Shown piece after piece: positions 12,270 to 19,788 of a DNA stretch of 64,000 nucleotides (position 1 is the stretch's first letter; the number at the start of each line of letters is the position of its first letter). The stretch is taken from assembly GCA_016704465.1 (NCBI GenBank), contig JADJAD010000001.1, positions 806,001 to 870,000 of the forward strand. Direction: 5' to 3'. The notes under the pieces are model-generated. The model searched no databases and was not told where the DNA came from. It saw only the letters and a program-made list of their open reading frames with translations. Source of the stretch: Gemmatimonadota bacterium. Its GTDB lineage: Bacteria; Gemmatimonadota; Gemmatimonadetes; Gemmatimonadales; Gemmatimonadaceae. The position numbers were made by a program, and so were the translations under genes.

Positions 12270-14138
12270 ATGAGGCACGTGCAATTCATGCGACTGTCGC
12301 GGTGCGTCGGTGTCACGCTGGCGCTGCTCCTCCCGGTCGTCGCCGTCGGGGCACAGGACGCCTACGCGCTGCGGGAAGAGATGATCCCCATGCGCGACGG
12401 CACTCGGCTCTACACCCGGATCTTCTCCCCCACGAAGCCGGCTGCACCTGGCGGCTGGCCCATCATGTTCATTCGCACGCCATATGGCATCGGGTCGAGC
12501 AGCAGCAAGCAGCTCGAGACGGCCATGGGGTTCCTGGCGGGCGACGGCTACATCTTTGCCTATCAGGACATCCGGGGGAAGTTCAAGTCAGAGGGTGACT
12601 TCGTGATGTTGCGGCAGCCGCGGGCGAACCGGGCTGACCCCAAGGCGATCGACGAGGCCACCGACGCGTACGACTCCATCGACTGGATGCTGAAGCAGGT
12701 GAGCGCCAACAACGGTCGGGTGGGCATGACCGGCGTGTCGTATCCCGGATGGCTCACCGCGGTCGCGATGCTCGATCCGCACCCCGCGCTCAAGGCCGCC
12801 TCGCCGCAGGCATCGCCCTCGGACATGTGGATCGGCGACGACTTCCACCACAACGGGGCATTCCGGCTGTCGTACGCCTTCGAGTACGCCGTGATGATGG
12901 AATCGGGGAAGGAGACCACCCGCTTCGGCTTTGACACGTACGACATCTACGACTGGTTCCTGCGTCTGGGATCGTTGGCGAACGTCAAGCAGAAGGTGCT
13001 GGGCGAACGGATCCCGACGTGGAACGACTTCGCGGAGCGGCCGGACTACGATGCCTTCTGGCAGCGACAGGGCATGGCCCCCTTGCTGACCAAGCCGGTC
13101 GCCGTTCCGGCGCTCAACGTGGCCGGGTGGTGGGACCAGGAGGATTTCTATGGACCCATCACCATCTATCGCGAGTTGGAGAAGCACGACCGCGCCAACC
13201 TGAACTGGCTGGTGGTGGGCCCATGGAACCACGGCGGCTGGATGCGCGGCGACGGCACGTCGTTGGGGCCGGTGCAGTTCGACATGGCCACATCCACCTT
13301 CTTCCGCGATTCGCTGATGGCGCCGTTCTTCGCGCACTATCTCCATGATGCTCCAGCGCCGCGACTGGCCGAGGCGACCGTCTTCGAGGCGGGGAGCAAC
13401 CGGTGGCGACGCTACGACGCCTGGCCACCCCGGGCAGGAACGACGGCGCAGGCATTCTACTTCGGGCCGAAGGGGGCGCTGACACAGGAAGCGCCACCCG
13501 CCACCGCTGGTGTGTCGGCTTTCGACAGTTATGTCTCCGACCCAGCCAAGCCCGTCCCCTATCGGCAGCGCCCCATTCCACCGACCATCGGTGGCCCGGG
13601 GTGGTCGACATGGCTCACCGACGACCAGCGTTTCGTGGCCAGTCGACCCGATGTGCTCGTGTGGGACACGCCGGTGCTGGACAGCGACGTGACGATTGCC
13701 GGCGACATCGCGGTCACCCTGAACGCCGCGACCACCGGCAGCGATGCCGACTGGGTGGTGAAGCTCATCGACGTATATCCGGACTCGGGGATGGCCGAGC
13801 CCCGCATGAACGGCTACCAGCTCATGGTCGCCAACGAAGTGTTCCGGGGACGGTACCTGAAGAGCAGGACCACACCGCAACCGCTGGTGCCGGGCAAGGT
13901 CACGGAGGTCACGATCGACCTGCATACCCAGGCCTACACGTTCAAGGCCGGCCACCGGATCATGGTGCACGTGCAGAGTTCCTGGTTCCCGCTGATCGAC
14001 CGCAATCCGCAGACGTTCGTGCGCAACATCTTCGAGGCAAAGGAGACCGACTTCAAGGCCGCGACGCAGCGCGTGTACCGCTCGGCGCGCTACCCGTCGA
14101 AGATCGTGCTGCCGGTGGTGGTCGGGATCACTCCGTAG
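12270..14138 (+). CDS. CocE/NonD family hydrolase (alpha-amino acid ester hydrolase-like)
   Basis: A 622-residue exported serine hydrolase. The ATG at 12270 follows a purine-rich GAGG-AGCCAGG stretch and opens a signal peptide ending near VGAQDA. The domain order is that of CocE/S15 enzymes: alpha/beta hydrolase with nucleophile elbow GVSYPGW, a helical cap, catalytic His in GPWNHGGW, and a C-terminal jelly-roll. The jelly-roll contains ATTGSDADWVVKLIDVYPD, characteristic of alpha-amino acid ester hydrolases and X-Pro dipeptidyl peptidases. It likely hydrolyses amino-acid esters, beta-lactam side chains or peptides outside the cytoplasm. Confidence 0.9.
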   Translation: MRHVQFMRLSRCVGVTLALLLPVVAVGAQDAYALREEMIPMRDGTRLYTRIFSPTKPAAPGGWPIMFIRTPYGIGSSSSKQLETAMGFLAGDGYIFAYQDIRGKFKSEGDFVMLRQPRANRADPKAIDEATDAYDSIDWMLKQVSANNGRVGMTGVSYPGWLTAVAMLDPHPALKAASPQASPSDMWIGDDFHHNGAFRLSYAFEYAVMMESGKETTRFGFDTYDIYDWFLRLGSLANVKQKVLGERIPTWNDFAERPDYDAFWQRQGMAPLLTKPVAVPALNVAGWWDQEDFYGPITIYRELEKHDRANLNWLVVGPWNHGGWMRGDGTSLGPVQFDMATSTFFRDSLMAPFFAHYLHDAPAPRLAEATVFEAGSNRWRRYDAWPPRAGTTAQAFYFGPKGALTQEAPPATAGVSAFDSYVSDPAKPVPYRQRPIPPTIGGPGWSTWLTDDQRFVASRPDVLVWDTPVLDSDVTIAGDIAVTLNAATTGSDADWVVKLIDVYPDSGMAEPRMNGYQLMVANEVFRGRYLKSRTTPQPLVPGKVTEVTIDLHTQAYTFKAGHRIMVHVQSSWFPLIDRNPQTFVRNIFEAKETDFKAATQRVYRSARYPSKIVLPVVVGITP

Positions 14139-14153
14139 GCGGCGCGGCTGAAG

Positions 14154-14723
14154 CTAGGAGAGGGCCGCGTCGAACATCGTCTCGAGATCGATTGTGAGGG
14201 CGGGAATCGATGCTGCGGGTTGCCATGTGATGCTGGCGTCGAGCACTTCGGGCCGTTCGTCGCCGTGCCGCCACCGCTCCACCAGTCGAGCGTCGAGGTC
14301 GATGATCCAGTATTCGTCGACGGGCTCCGACAGGTAGATGTGCCGTTTCGTGATCCGGTCGTAGCGGGCCGTGGACGGTGAGGTGACCTCCACCGCGAGC
14401 AGCAGGGCGTGGATCTCGTTCCAGCTGCGTGCCTTGCGTCCGTCGACCAGTGGGGCGACGAAGACGTCTGGCTGCACCAATCGGCGCGGTGAGAACTCGA
14501 TGTCGGCGGGAGACAAGTGCGCGGAGCCGATCTCGTGCGCGCGCACATACGTCTTGAGCCTGTCATGAAGCTCATCCACCACATTCTGGTGCAGCAGGCT
14601 TGGCGCCGTCATCACGACCAGCTCGCCATCGAGCAGCTCGCGCCGAATGCCGTCCTCCGGCAGCGCCAGCACCATCTCCGACGTCCACTCGCTCTCGATC
14701 GCCATGCGATCAGGGTACGCCAT
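14154..14723 (-). CDS. Uma2 (DUF820) family PD-(D/E)XK nuclease-like protein
   Basis: About 189 residues. Core motifs are ELLDGELVVMTAP near the N-terminus, then QPDVFVAP (PD motif), LLAVEVTSPST (ExK-like strand), RYDRITKRHIYLSEPVDEYWIIDL. This is the Uma2/DUF820 signature, a restriction-endonuclease fold expanded in cyanobacteria and some soil phyla. Biological role is unknown. The start at 14723 or the next ATG at 14705 are equally plausible. It converges with the CocE gene 15 bp away. Confidence 0.85.
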   Translation of the reverse strand: MAYPDRMAIESEWTSEMVLALPEDGIRRELLDGELVVMTAPSLLHQNVVDELHDRLKTYVRAHEIGSAHLSPADIEFSPRRLVQPDVFVAPLVDGRKARSWNEIHALLLAVEVTSPSTARYDRITKRHIYLSEPVDEYWIIDLDARLVERWRHGDERPEVLDASITWQPAASIPALTIDLETMFDAALS

Positions 14724-14929
14724 GCTCGGCAGTCTCCGCAAGGGTGCATGCGCCGAGGGTAGTGTCGGGCGGCGGATCCTCCTGTACCCAAATGACGCCG
14801 AGCGGGTCATGGCGCTGCCTGACCACCCTTCGTTGCGCTAACCCGAGGTTCGTCATGCGCCTCATCGGCAGGCGATTTCGCCGATGCGTTCTTTCGCTCT
14901 CCTGCGCAAGCCTCATGGGCGTCCACCCG

Positions 14930-14990
14930 CCCGTGCGCACGTCACCCGCGCGCCCGATGCCCGTGCGCGTACGTCACCCGTGCGCCCACC
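14930..14990 (+). repeat. Imperfect direct repeat (two ~30-bp units)
   Basis: Two imperfect copies of CCCGTGCGCACGTCACCCG followed by GCGCCC lie between 14930 and 14990, in the gap between the Uma2 gene and the sulfotransferase stop codon. The rest of the ~275-bp gap (14724-14999) shows no gene I can support. Confidence 0.6.
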
Positions 14991-14999
14991 GCCCGCGCG

Positions 15000-16118
15000 C
15001 TACACCCCCGACGCCTGCGGCCCCATCACATCCGGATACACCTCCCCCATCGGAAACCCGCTCCCCTCCATCTCCTTCACGACCCACGCCGCCACCCGCC
15101 CCCGCACATCCGCCGGCACGTTCTTGTACCGATCCGCCGCCCCGCTCACGAACAGCTCGGCGTTGGTCTGCAGCACGTGCGGTGGATGCATCTCGAACAT
15201 GTCCTGGTGTTCCTGCATGTAGGCAAAGCTGCATTTGTGCACCACCGCCGCGAGTTCCGCGTCGCTCAGCGGCGCGACGCCGAGAAAGTCGGCGACCTTG
15301 ACGACCACGGCGCCGAGGTCTCGCTTCATGTCCTCGAAGTAGACGAACAGCACGTTGGGCGACGACTGCGCGCGCGACCACCAGCCCTTCACGTGATCGG
15401 TCCACGTGCCCCACCACATGAGGTCGGAGGTCGTGTACCACTTCTCGAATGCCGGGATGTCGGGCGCCATGCCGCCGACGTTCGTGTCGACGAAGTCGAT
15501 GCAGCTGGCGAAGCACGAGACGGGGTGACGCGCCACGTATACATACCTGGCCCGCTCATCGTACGGGCAGAGCGACGCCGGCATGTGGGTCTTGATGATG
15601 CGCGACGGACGCTCACTGCCCACCAGCGGCGCCTGGTCGAGCGGGACGCTCTTGCGCCCCTCGATCCACGGCGAGAGTGCATACATCGCTGTCCCCGTCT
15701 CGACGAGGTTCCCCTGGCCGCGCATCAGCACCTCGTACACGACGTGCTGCATCCAGGTGGTTCCACACTTCATCTGCGTGACGACGAAGACGTCCTCCGG
15801 CCGTGGCGCGTACTCGGCCGCAGCCTTGAAGGTCTCGACGCTGCAGCTCCCGGTCGGCCCCGACACGCCCTTGTACTGAATGCGCGACCTGGCGAAGTCG
15901 AGCTTGGTCAGCTTGCTGTTGAGCGCGAGGATCGGGCGCAGGCGCCGAGCGTGCGTGCGCAGCCGCGCCTTGAACGCGTGTCGCTCGGCGAGCGAAAGGC
16001 CATAGTACCCCAGCCCCACCGACTGCTCGTCCTCCCACTTCATCACGGTCGCCATGTAGGTGGTGTAGCCGAGGTAGGCGACGAGGGCGAGGCCGAGGAG
16101 GAAGAGGAAGACGGACAT
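15000..16118 (-). CDS. Sulfotransferase (Sulfotransfer_1 type) with N-terminal membrane segment
   Basis: A 372-residue protein. It begins with a hydrophobic helix (MSVFLFLLGLALVAYLGYTT) that would anchor it to the membrane. The PAPS-binding 5'-phosphosulfate loop is VVTQMKCGTTWMQHVVYEVL and the 3'-phosphate site is YVYVARHPVSCFASC. HMPASLCPYDERARYVYV and VLFVYFEDMKRD also fit animal-type cytosolic sulfotransferases, so transfer of sulfate from PAPS to a hydroxyl or amine is expected. The acceptor is unknown. It lies downstream of the DNA glycosylase on the same strand, and the start codon is two bases from a GGGACGG heptamer array. Confidence 0.88.
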   Translation of the reverse strand: MSVFLFLLGLALVAYLGYTTYMATVMKWEDEQSVGLGYYGLSLAERHAFKARLRTHARRLRPILALNSKLTKLDFARSRIQYKGVSGPTGSCSVETFKAAAEYAPRPEDVFVVTQMKCGTTWMQHVVYEVLMRGQGNLVETGTAMYALSPWIEGRKSVPLDQAPLVGSERPSRIIKTHMPASLCPYDERARYVYVARHPVSCFASCIDFVDTNVGGMAPDIPAFEKWYTTSDLMWWGTWTDHVKGWWSRAQSSPNVLFVYFEDMKRDLGAVVVKVADFLGVAPLSDAELAAVVHKCSFAYMQEHQDMFEMHPPHVLQTNAELFVSGAADRYKNVPADVRGRVAAWVVKEMEGSGFPMGEVYPDVMGPQASGV

Positions 16119-16120
16119 TT

Positions 16121-16151
16121 GGGACGGGGGACGGGGGACGGGGGACGGGAG
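16121..16151 (+). repeat. GGGACGG heptamer array A (4 units)
   Basis: Four exact 7-bp units GGGACGG (16121-16148) followed by GAG. It lies between the glycosylase stop and the sulfotransferase start, immediately in front of the latter on the complementary strand. One of five similar arrays in this window. Confidence 0.95.
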
Positions 16152-16224
16152 TGACTGCAAGCTACCGTTCTTTCTCCCGTCCGGGGATGCGCGGCGAGCG
16201 TCGGGGGCACGCTGCTGGGCGGGG

Positions 16225-17109
16225 CTATTCTTCGTCGGGCAGGGTGCGGGGGAAGTCTTGCTTCAGCAGTCGGGACAGGGCGCGGTCGGCGAGGACGCGG
16301 CCCTCGTTCTGGCAGCGGGCGCAGTAGTTGGTCTCGTTGTCGGCATAGCGGATGCGCTGTACTGGGGCCCCGCACGCAGGACAGGGCTGGCCGTATCGGC
16401 CGTGCACGGCCATCCCCTCGCGGAATGCCGTCACCTTCTCTGGAAAGCCGTCGCCGACCTCGGCGCGCAGCCGCTCGGTCCACTCCTGCAGCACCGTGAT
16501 GGTCGCCAGATGCAACCGTTCTGCCTCTTCTTCAGTGAGTCGAGCGGTGAGCAGCAACGGCGACAGGCGGGCACGGTGCAAGATCTCGTCGGAGTAGGCG
16601 TTGCCGATGCCGCTGAACAGGCGCGGGTCGGTGAGCGAGCGCTTGAGCGTGTGATTCTCCCGACGCAATCGCTCGGCGAAGGCGGCCGGGGTCGCCTCCA
16701 TGACCTCCAGGCCGCCGCGGTCGATGAGTGCCAGTGCGGTCTCACCCTGTACAAGCGTCAGCGACGCCCGCCGCTTCGTCCCTGCCTCGGTCAGGAAGAG
16801 CACGCCGTCGCGGAAGTCGAACGAGGCAATGCCAAGTTTGGCCGGCACCTTGCCCCCGACACCTCGCCATCGCAGTCGTCCAGCGATCATCAGGTGGATC
16901 ACAAGGAACAGTTCGTCGCCGAACTCGAGGATCAATCGCTTCCCCATGCGGCGCACACCCACGACGGCGCGGCCGACGATCGCCTCGATCGGCGGGGTCA
17001 CGGAGCGCAGCAGGAACGGACTGGAGAGACGGACACGCTGGAGCGTGCGACCGACGATGTGGCGGACCAGGGACTCCGTGTAGACCACGATGTCGGGGAG
17101 CTCGGGCAC
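16225..17109 (-). CDS. Fpg/Nei family DNA glycosylase
   Basis: A 294-residue formamidopyrimidine-DNA glycosylase-type enzyme that removes oxidised bases by beta,delta-elimination. The GTG start at 17109 puts the catalytic proline directly after the initiator (start-Pro-Glu-Leu-Pro-Asp), as required because Pro is the N-terminal nucleophile. Also visible are the lysine in RRMGKRLILEF, the helix-two-turn-helix with SGIGNAYSDEILHRARLSP, and a C-terminal zinc finger CPACG...NYCARCQ. It ends with a longer tail than E. coli MutM. Whether it is a MutM or a Nei-like paralogue cannot be decided. Divergent from hrpB with ~78 bp between starts. Confidence 0.9.
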   Translation of the reverse strand: MPELPDIVVYTESLVRHIVGRTLQRVRLSSPFLLRSVTPPIEAIVGRAVVGVRRMGKRLILEFGDELFLVIHLMIAGRLRWRGVGGKVPAKLGIASFDFRDGVLFLTEAGTKRRASLTLVQGETALALIDRGGLEVMEATPAAFAERLRRENHTLKRSLTDPRLFSGIGNAYSDEILHRARLSPLLLTARLTEEEAERLHLATITVLQEWTERLRAEVGDGFPEKVTAFREGMAVHGRYGQPCPACGAPVQRIRYADNETNYCARCQNEGRVLADRALSRLLKQDFPRTLPDEE

Positions 17110-17187
17110 TGGACTCGGGGACCGGACCGATGGGATGCAGCGGTGGGTGTCGCGGAAGGATGGGTATTTCGTGAACTTGTCCTCTTC

Positions 17188-19710
17188 ATGCCATGGCCAC
17201 CACTCCCTATCGACGAAGTTCTTCCGGCGCTTCGCGCGGCGTTGGAGGGGCATTCGTGCGCGGTCCTGCAGGCGCCACCTGGGGCAGGAAAGACGACCAT
17301 CGTGCCGCTGGCACTGCTCGAGTCTCCCTGGCTGGGGCGGCAGAAGATCGTGATGCTGGAGCCGCGGCGATTGGCGGCACGGGCGGCGGCACATCGCATG
17401 GCGCAGCTGTTGGGCGAGCAGGTGGCACAGACCGTCGGGTATCGGGTGCGGCGCGATACGCGCGTGGGGCGCACCACGCGCATCGAGGTGGTCACCGAGG
17501 GGGTGCTCACCCGGATGCTCAACAGCGACCCCACGCTCGACGGTGTCGGACTGGTCATCTTCGACGAGTTCCACGAGCGCTCGCTGCAGGCCGACCTCGG
17601 CCTCGCCCTCACCCGCCAGACGCAACAACTGGTACGCAGCGAGCTGCGCGTGCTGGTCATGTCGGCCACGCTCGACGGTGAGCCGGTGGCGCGCATGCTG
17701 GGCGACGCACCGATCGTCACCAGCGCGGGGCGCCTCTTCCCGGTCGAGGCGCGCTGGCTGCCGCGCCGCCCCGATCAGCGCATCGAGGCGACGATGGCCG
17801 CGACGATTCGGATCGCGCTGCGCGATGTGGAGGGTGACGTGCTGGCCTTCCTCCCGGGGCAAGGCGAGATTCACCGTGTCGCCGGCCAGCTCGGCGATGG
17901 TGCGTTAGGCGAGGCGATCGACGTGTTCCCCCTCTATGGAAACCTTCCGTTCGATGCCCAGGACCGCGCCATCGCCCCCTCGCCCGCCGGGCGTCGCAAG
18001 GTCGTGCTGGCGACCTCGATCGCCGAGTCATCGCTGACGATTGATGGCGTGCGCTGCGTGGTCGACTGCGGGCTGTCGCGCCGGGCGCGCTTCTCGCCCG
18101 CGGTCGGGATGACCCGACTGGACACGGTGCGCGTCTCGCGCGCGTCGGCCGAGCAACGCGCCGGGCGCGCCGGGCGGCTGGGACCGGGAGTCGTGTACCG
18201 GCTGTGGGCGATGGAGGAGCACGCAGGGCTCGTCCCGTTCACCGCCCCCGAGATCGCCGACGCCGACCTGACGCCGTTCGCGCTCGACCTGGCGGCGGCG
18301 GGCGTGCAGCGCGTGGACGAGTTGGCATGGCTGGACCCGCCGCCCGACGCGGCCATGGAGCGGGCGCGGGCGCTGCTCACCTGGCTTGGCGCGCTCGACG
18401 CGACCGGGCGTATCACCGCGCACGGCGCGAGCATGTCGCAGCTCGCGGCCCACCCGCGCGTCGCCCACATGCTGCTGCGCGCGCGCGCCGACGGGAACGC
18501 GCCGCTGGCCTGCGACGTGGCCGCGCTCATCGGTGAGCGGGACATCCTGCGCGGCGACGGACGACACCACGACGCGGACCTGCGCACGCGGGTCGACCTG
18601 CTGCGCACACTGCGCCGCACTCGGCGACTACCGCCCGAGCTTGGCGGGATGCGGGTGCAGCGCGACGCCGTGCATCGCGCCCTCGACGAAGCCAACCTGT
18701 GGCGACGCGAACTCGGCGTGCACAGTGGAGCAGACGACGGGGACTCCGATGACGTCGGACGCCTGCTCGCCCTCGCCTATCCCGACCGGGTGGGGCAACG
18801 CCGCGGTGAGACCGGCGGTCGGTACCTGCTTCGTAGCGGGGGCGGCGCATACCTGAAAGACTCACCGGCGCTGGCCCAGTCGGAGTATCTCGTGATCGCC
18901 GAATCGGACGGCAAGCGCCCGGACAGCGCGATCTACCTGGCCGCTCCGCTCACCATCGACGGCGTGCGCCGCGACTTCGCCGACGACATCGTCGTCGAGG
19001 AACGCGTCACGTGGGACGAGCAGACACAGGCGGTGCGCGCGGTGCGCCTGGAACAGCTCGGTGCGCTCACGCTGCGCGAGGGTCCGCTCCGCGACGCATC
19101 GCCGGCGCTGGTGACGGCCGCGCTGGTAGACGCCGTGCGCGCCTCATCGCTACGCCTGCTCCTGTGGCGCGACAGCGCCACACAGTTGCGCGCCCGCCTG
19201 GCCTTCGTGCACGCGCACGATCCGGTTTGGCCCGGCGTCAGCGACGCCGACCTGCTCGATTCGCTCGACGACTGGCTGGTCCCGCACCTCGAGGGACTGC
19301 GCAAGGGGAGCGACCTGCAGTCGCTCGACCTGCACACGTTGCTGCTGGGGCGCCTGACGTGGCAGCAGCGCAGCGCCCTCGACACCCTCGCCCCGAGCCA
19401 CCTCATCGTCCCGACCGGGAGCCGACTCGCCGTCGATTACTCGGACCCCGGCAGTCCTGCCCTGGCAGTTCGCCTGCAGGAGATGTTTGGCTGCGGCGAG
19501 ACCCCGACGGTGCTGGGTGGGCGCGTCGCCGTCACGTTGCAGCTCCTCTCACCCGCCCGCCGTCCCGTGCAGGTCACGCGCGATCTCGCCGGCTTCTGGC
19601 GCAGCTCGTACAAGGACGTGCAGAAGGAGATGAAAGGGCGATATCCGCGGCATCCGTGGCCGGATGAGCCGTGGAAGGCGGAGCCGACTCGGCGAGTGAA
19701 AGGGAAATAG
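17188..19710 (+). CDS. hrpB: ATP-dependent helicase HrpB
   Basis: An 840-residue DEAH-box helicase. The Walker A is QAPPGAGKTT near residue 31, followed by DEFH, SAT (VLVMSATLDG), TSIAESSLTIDG and QRAGRAGR motifs. The C-terminal ~350 residues, including PHLEGLRKGSDLQSLDLHTLLLG and ALAVRLQEMFG, are the HrpB-specific domain, and the length matches E. coli HrpB closely. It also ends with the typical SYKDVQKEMKGRYPRHPWPD. RNA or DNA substrate in bacteria is not well defined. The ATG at 17188 begins PWPPLPIDEVLPAL, the usual N-terminus. The stop is followed by a GGGACGG array. Confidence 0.95.
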   Translation: MPWPPLPIDEVLPALRAALEGHSCAVLQAPPGAGKTTIVPLALLESPWLGRQKIVMLEPRRLAARAAAHRMAQLLGEQVAQTVGYRVRRDTRVGRTTRIEVVTEGVLTRMLNSDPTLDGVGLVIFDEFHERSLQADLGLALTRQTQQLVRSELRVLVMSATLDGEPVARMLGDAPIVTSAGRLFPVEARWLPRRPDQRIEATMAATIRIALRDVEGDVLAFLPGQGEIHRVAGQLGDGALGEAIDVFPLYGNLPFDAQDRAIAPSPAGRRKVVLATSIAESSLTIDGVRCVVDCGLSRRARFSPAVGMTRLDTVRVSRASAEQRAGRAGRLGPGVVYRLWAMEEHAGLVPFTAPEIADADLTPFALDLAAAGVQRVDELAWLDPPPDAAMERARALLTWLGALDATGRITAHGASMSQLAAHPRVAHMLLRARADGNAPLACDVAALIGERDILRGDGRHHDADLRTRVDLLRTLRRTRRLPPELGGMRVQRDAVHRALDEANLWRRELGVHSGADDGDSDDVGRLLALAYPDRVGQRRGETGGRYLLRSGGGAYLKDSPALAQSEYLVIAESDGKRPDSAIYLAAPLTIDGVRRDFADDIVVEERVTWDEQTQAVRAVRLEQLGALTLREGPLRDASPALVTAALVDAVRASSLRLLLWRDSATQLRARLAFVHAHDPVWPGVSDADLLDSLDDWLVPHLEGLRKGSDLQSLDLHTLLLGRLTWQQRSALDTLAPSHLIVPTGSRLAVDYSDPGSPALAVRLQEMFGCGETPTVLGGRVAVTLQLLSPARRPVQVTRDLAGFWRSSYKDVQKEMKGRYPRHPWPDEPWKAEPTRRVKGK

Positions 19711-19715
19711 GAGTG

Positions 19716-19743
19716 GGGACGGGGGACGGGGGACGGGGGACGG
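19716..19743 (+). repeat. GGGACGG heptamer array B (4 units)
   Basis: Four exact GGGACGG units begin five bases after the hrpB stop codon; a degenerate unit (GAAGACGGGAG) follows. The downstream gene is convergent. Confidence 0.95.
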
Positions 19744-19788
19744 AAGACGGGAGGGGTGCCACTCGGCTTGCCTTGAATTTCGAGCGTA

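Noticed and set aside
9317..12598. 1093-codon plus-strand frame across the M28 and FAD genes
   Set aside because: Shadow frame; the M28 and FAD-dehydrogenase frames contain all catalytic motifs.
14600..15301. Plus-strand frame over the Uma2-sulfotransferase gap
   Set aside because: Pro/Arg-rich low-complexity translation overlapping two supported minus-strand genes.
17110..17874. N-terminal extension of the Fpg gene
   Set aside because: The catalytic proline must follow the initiator codon, which fixes the GTG at 17109; upstream codons overlap hrpB.
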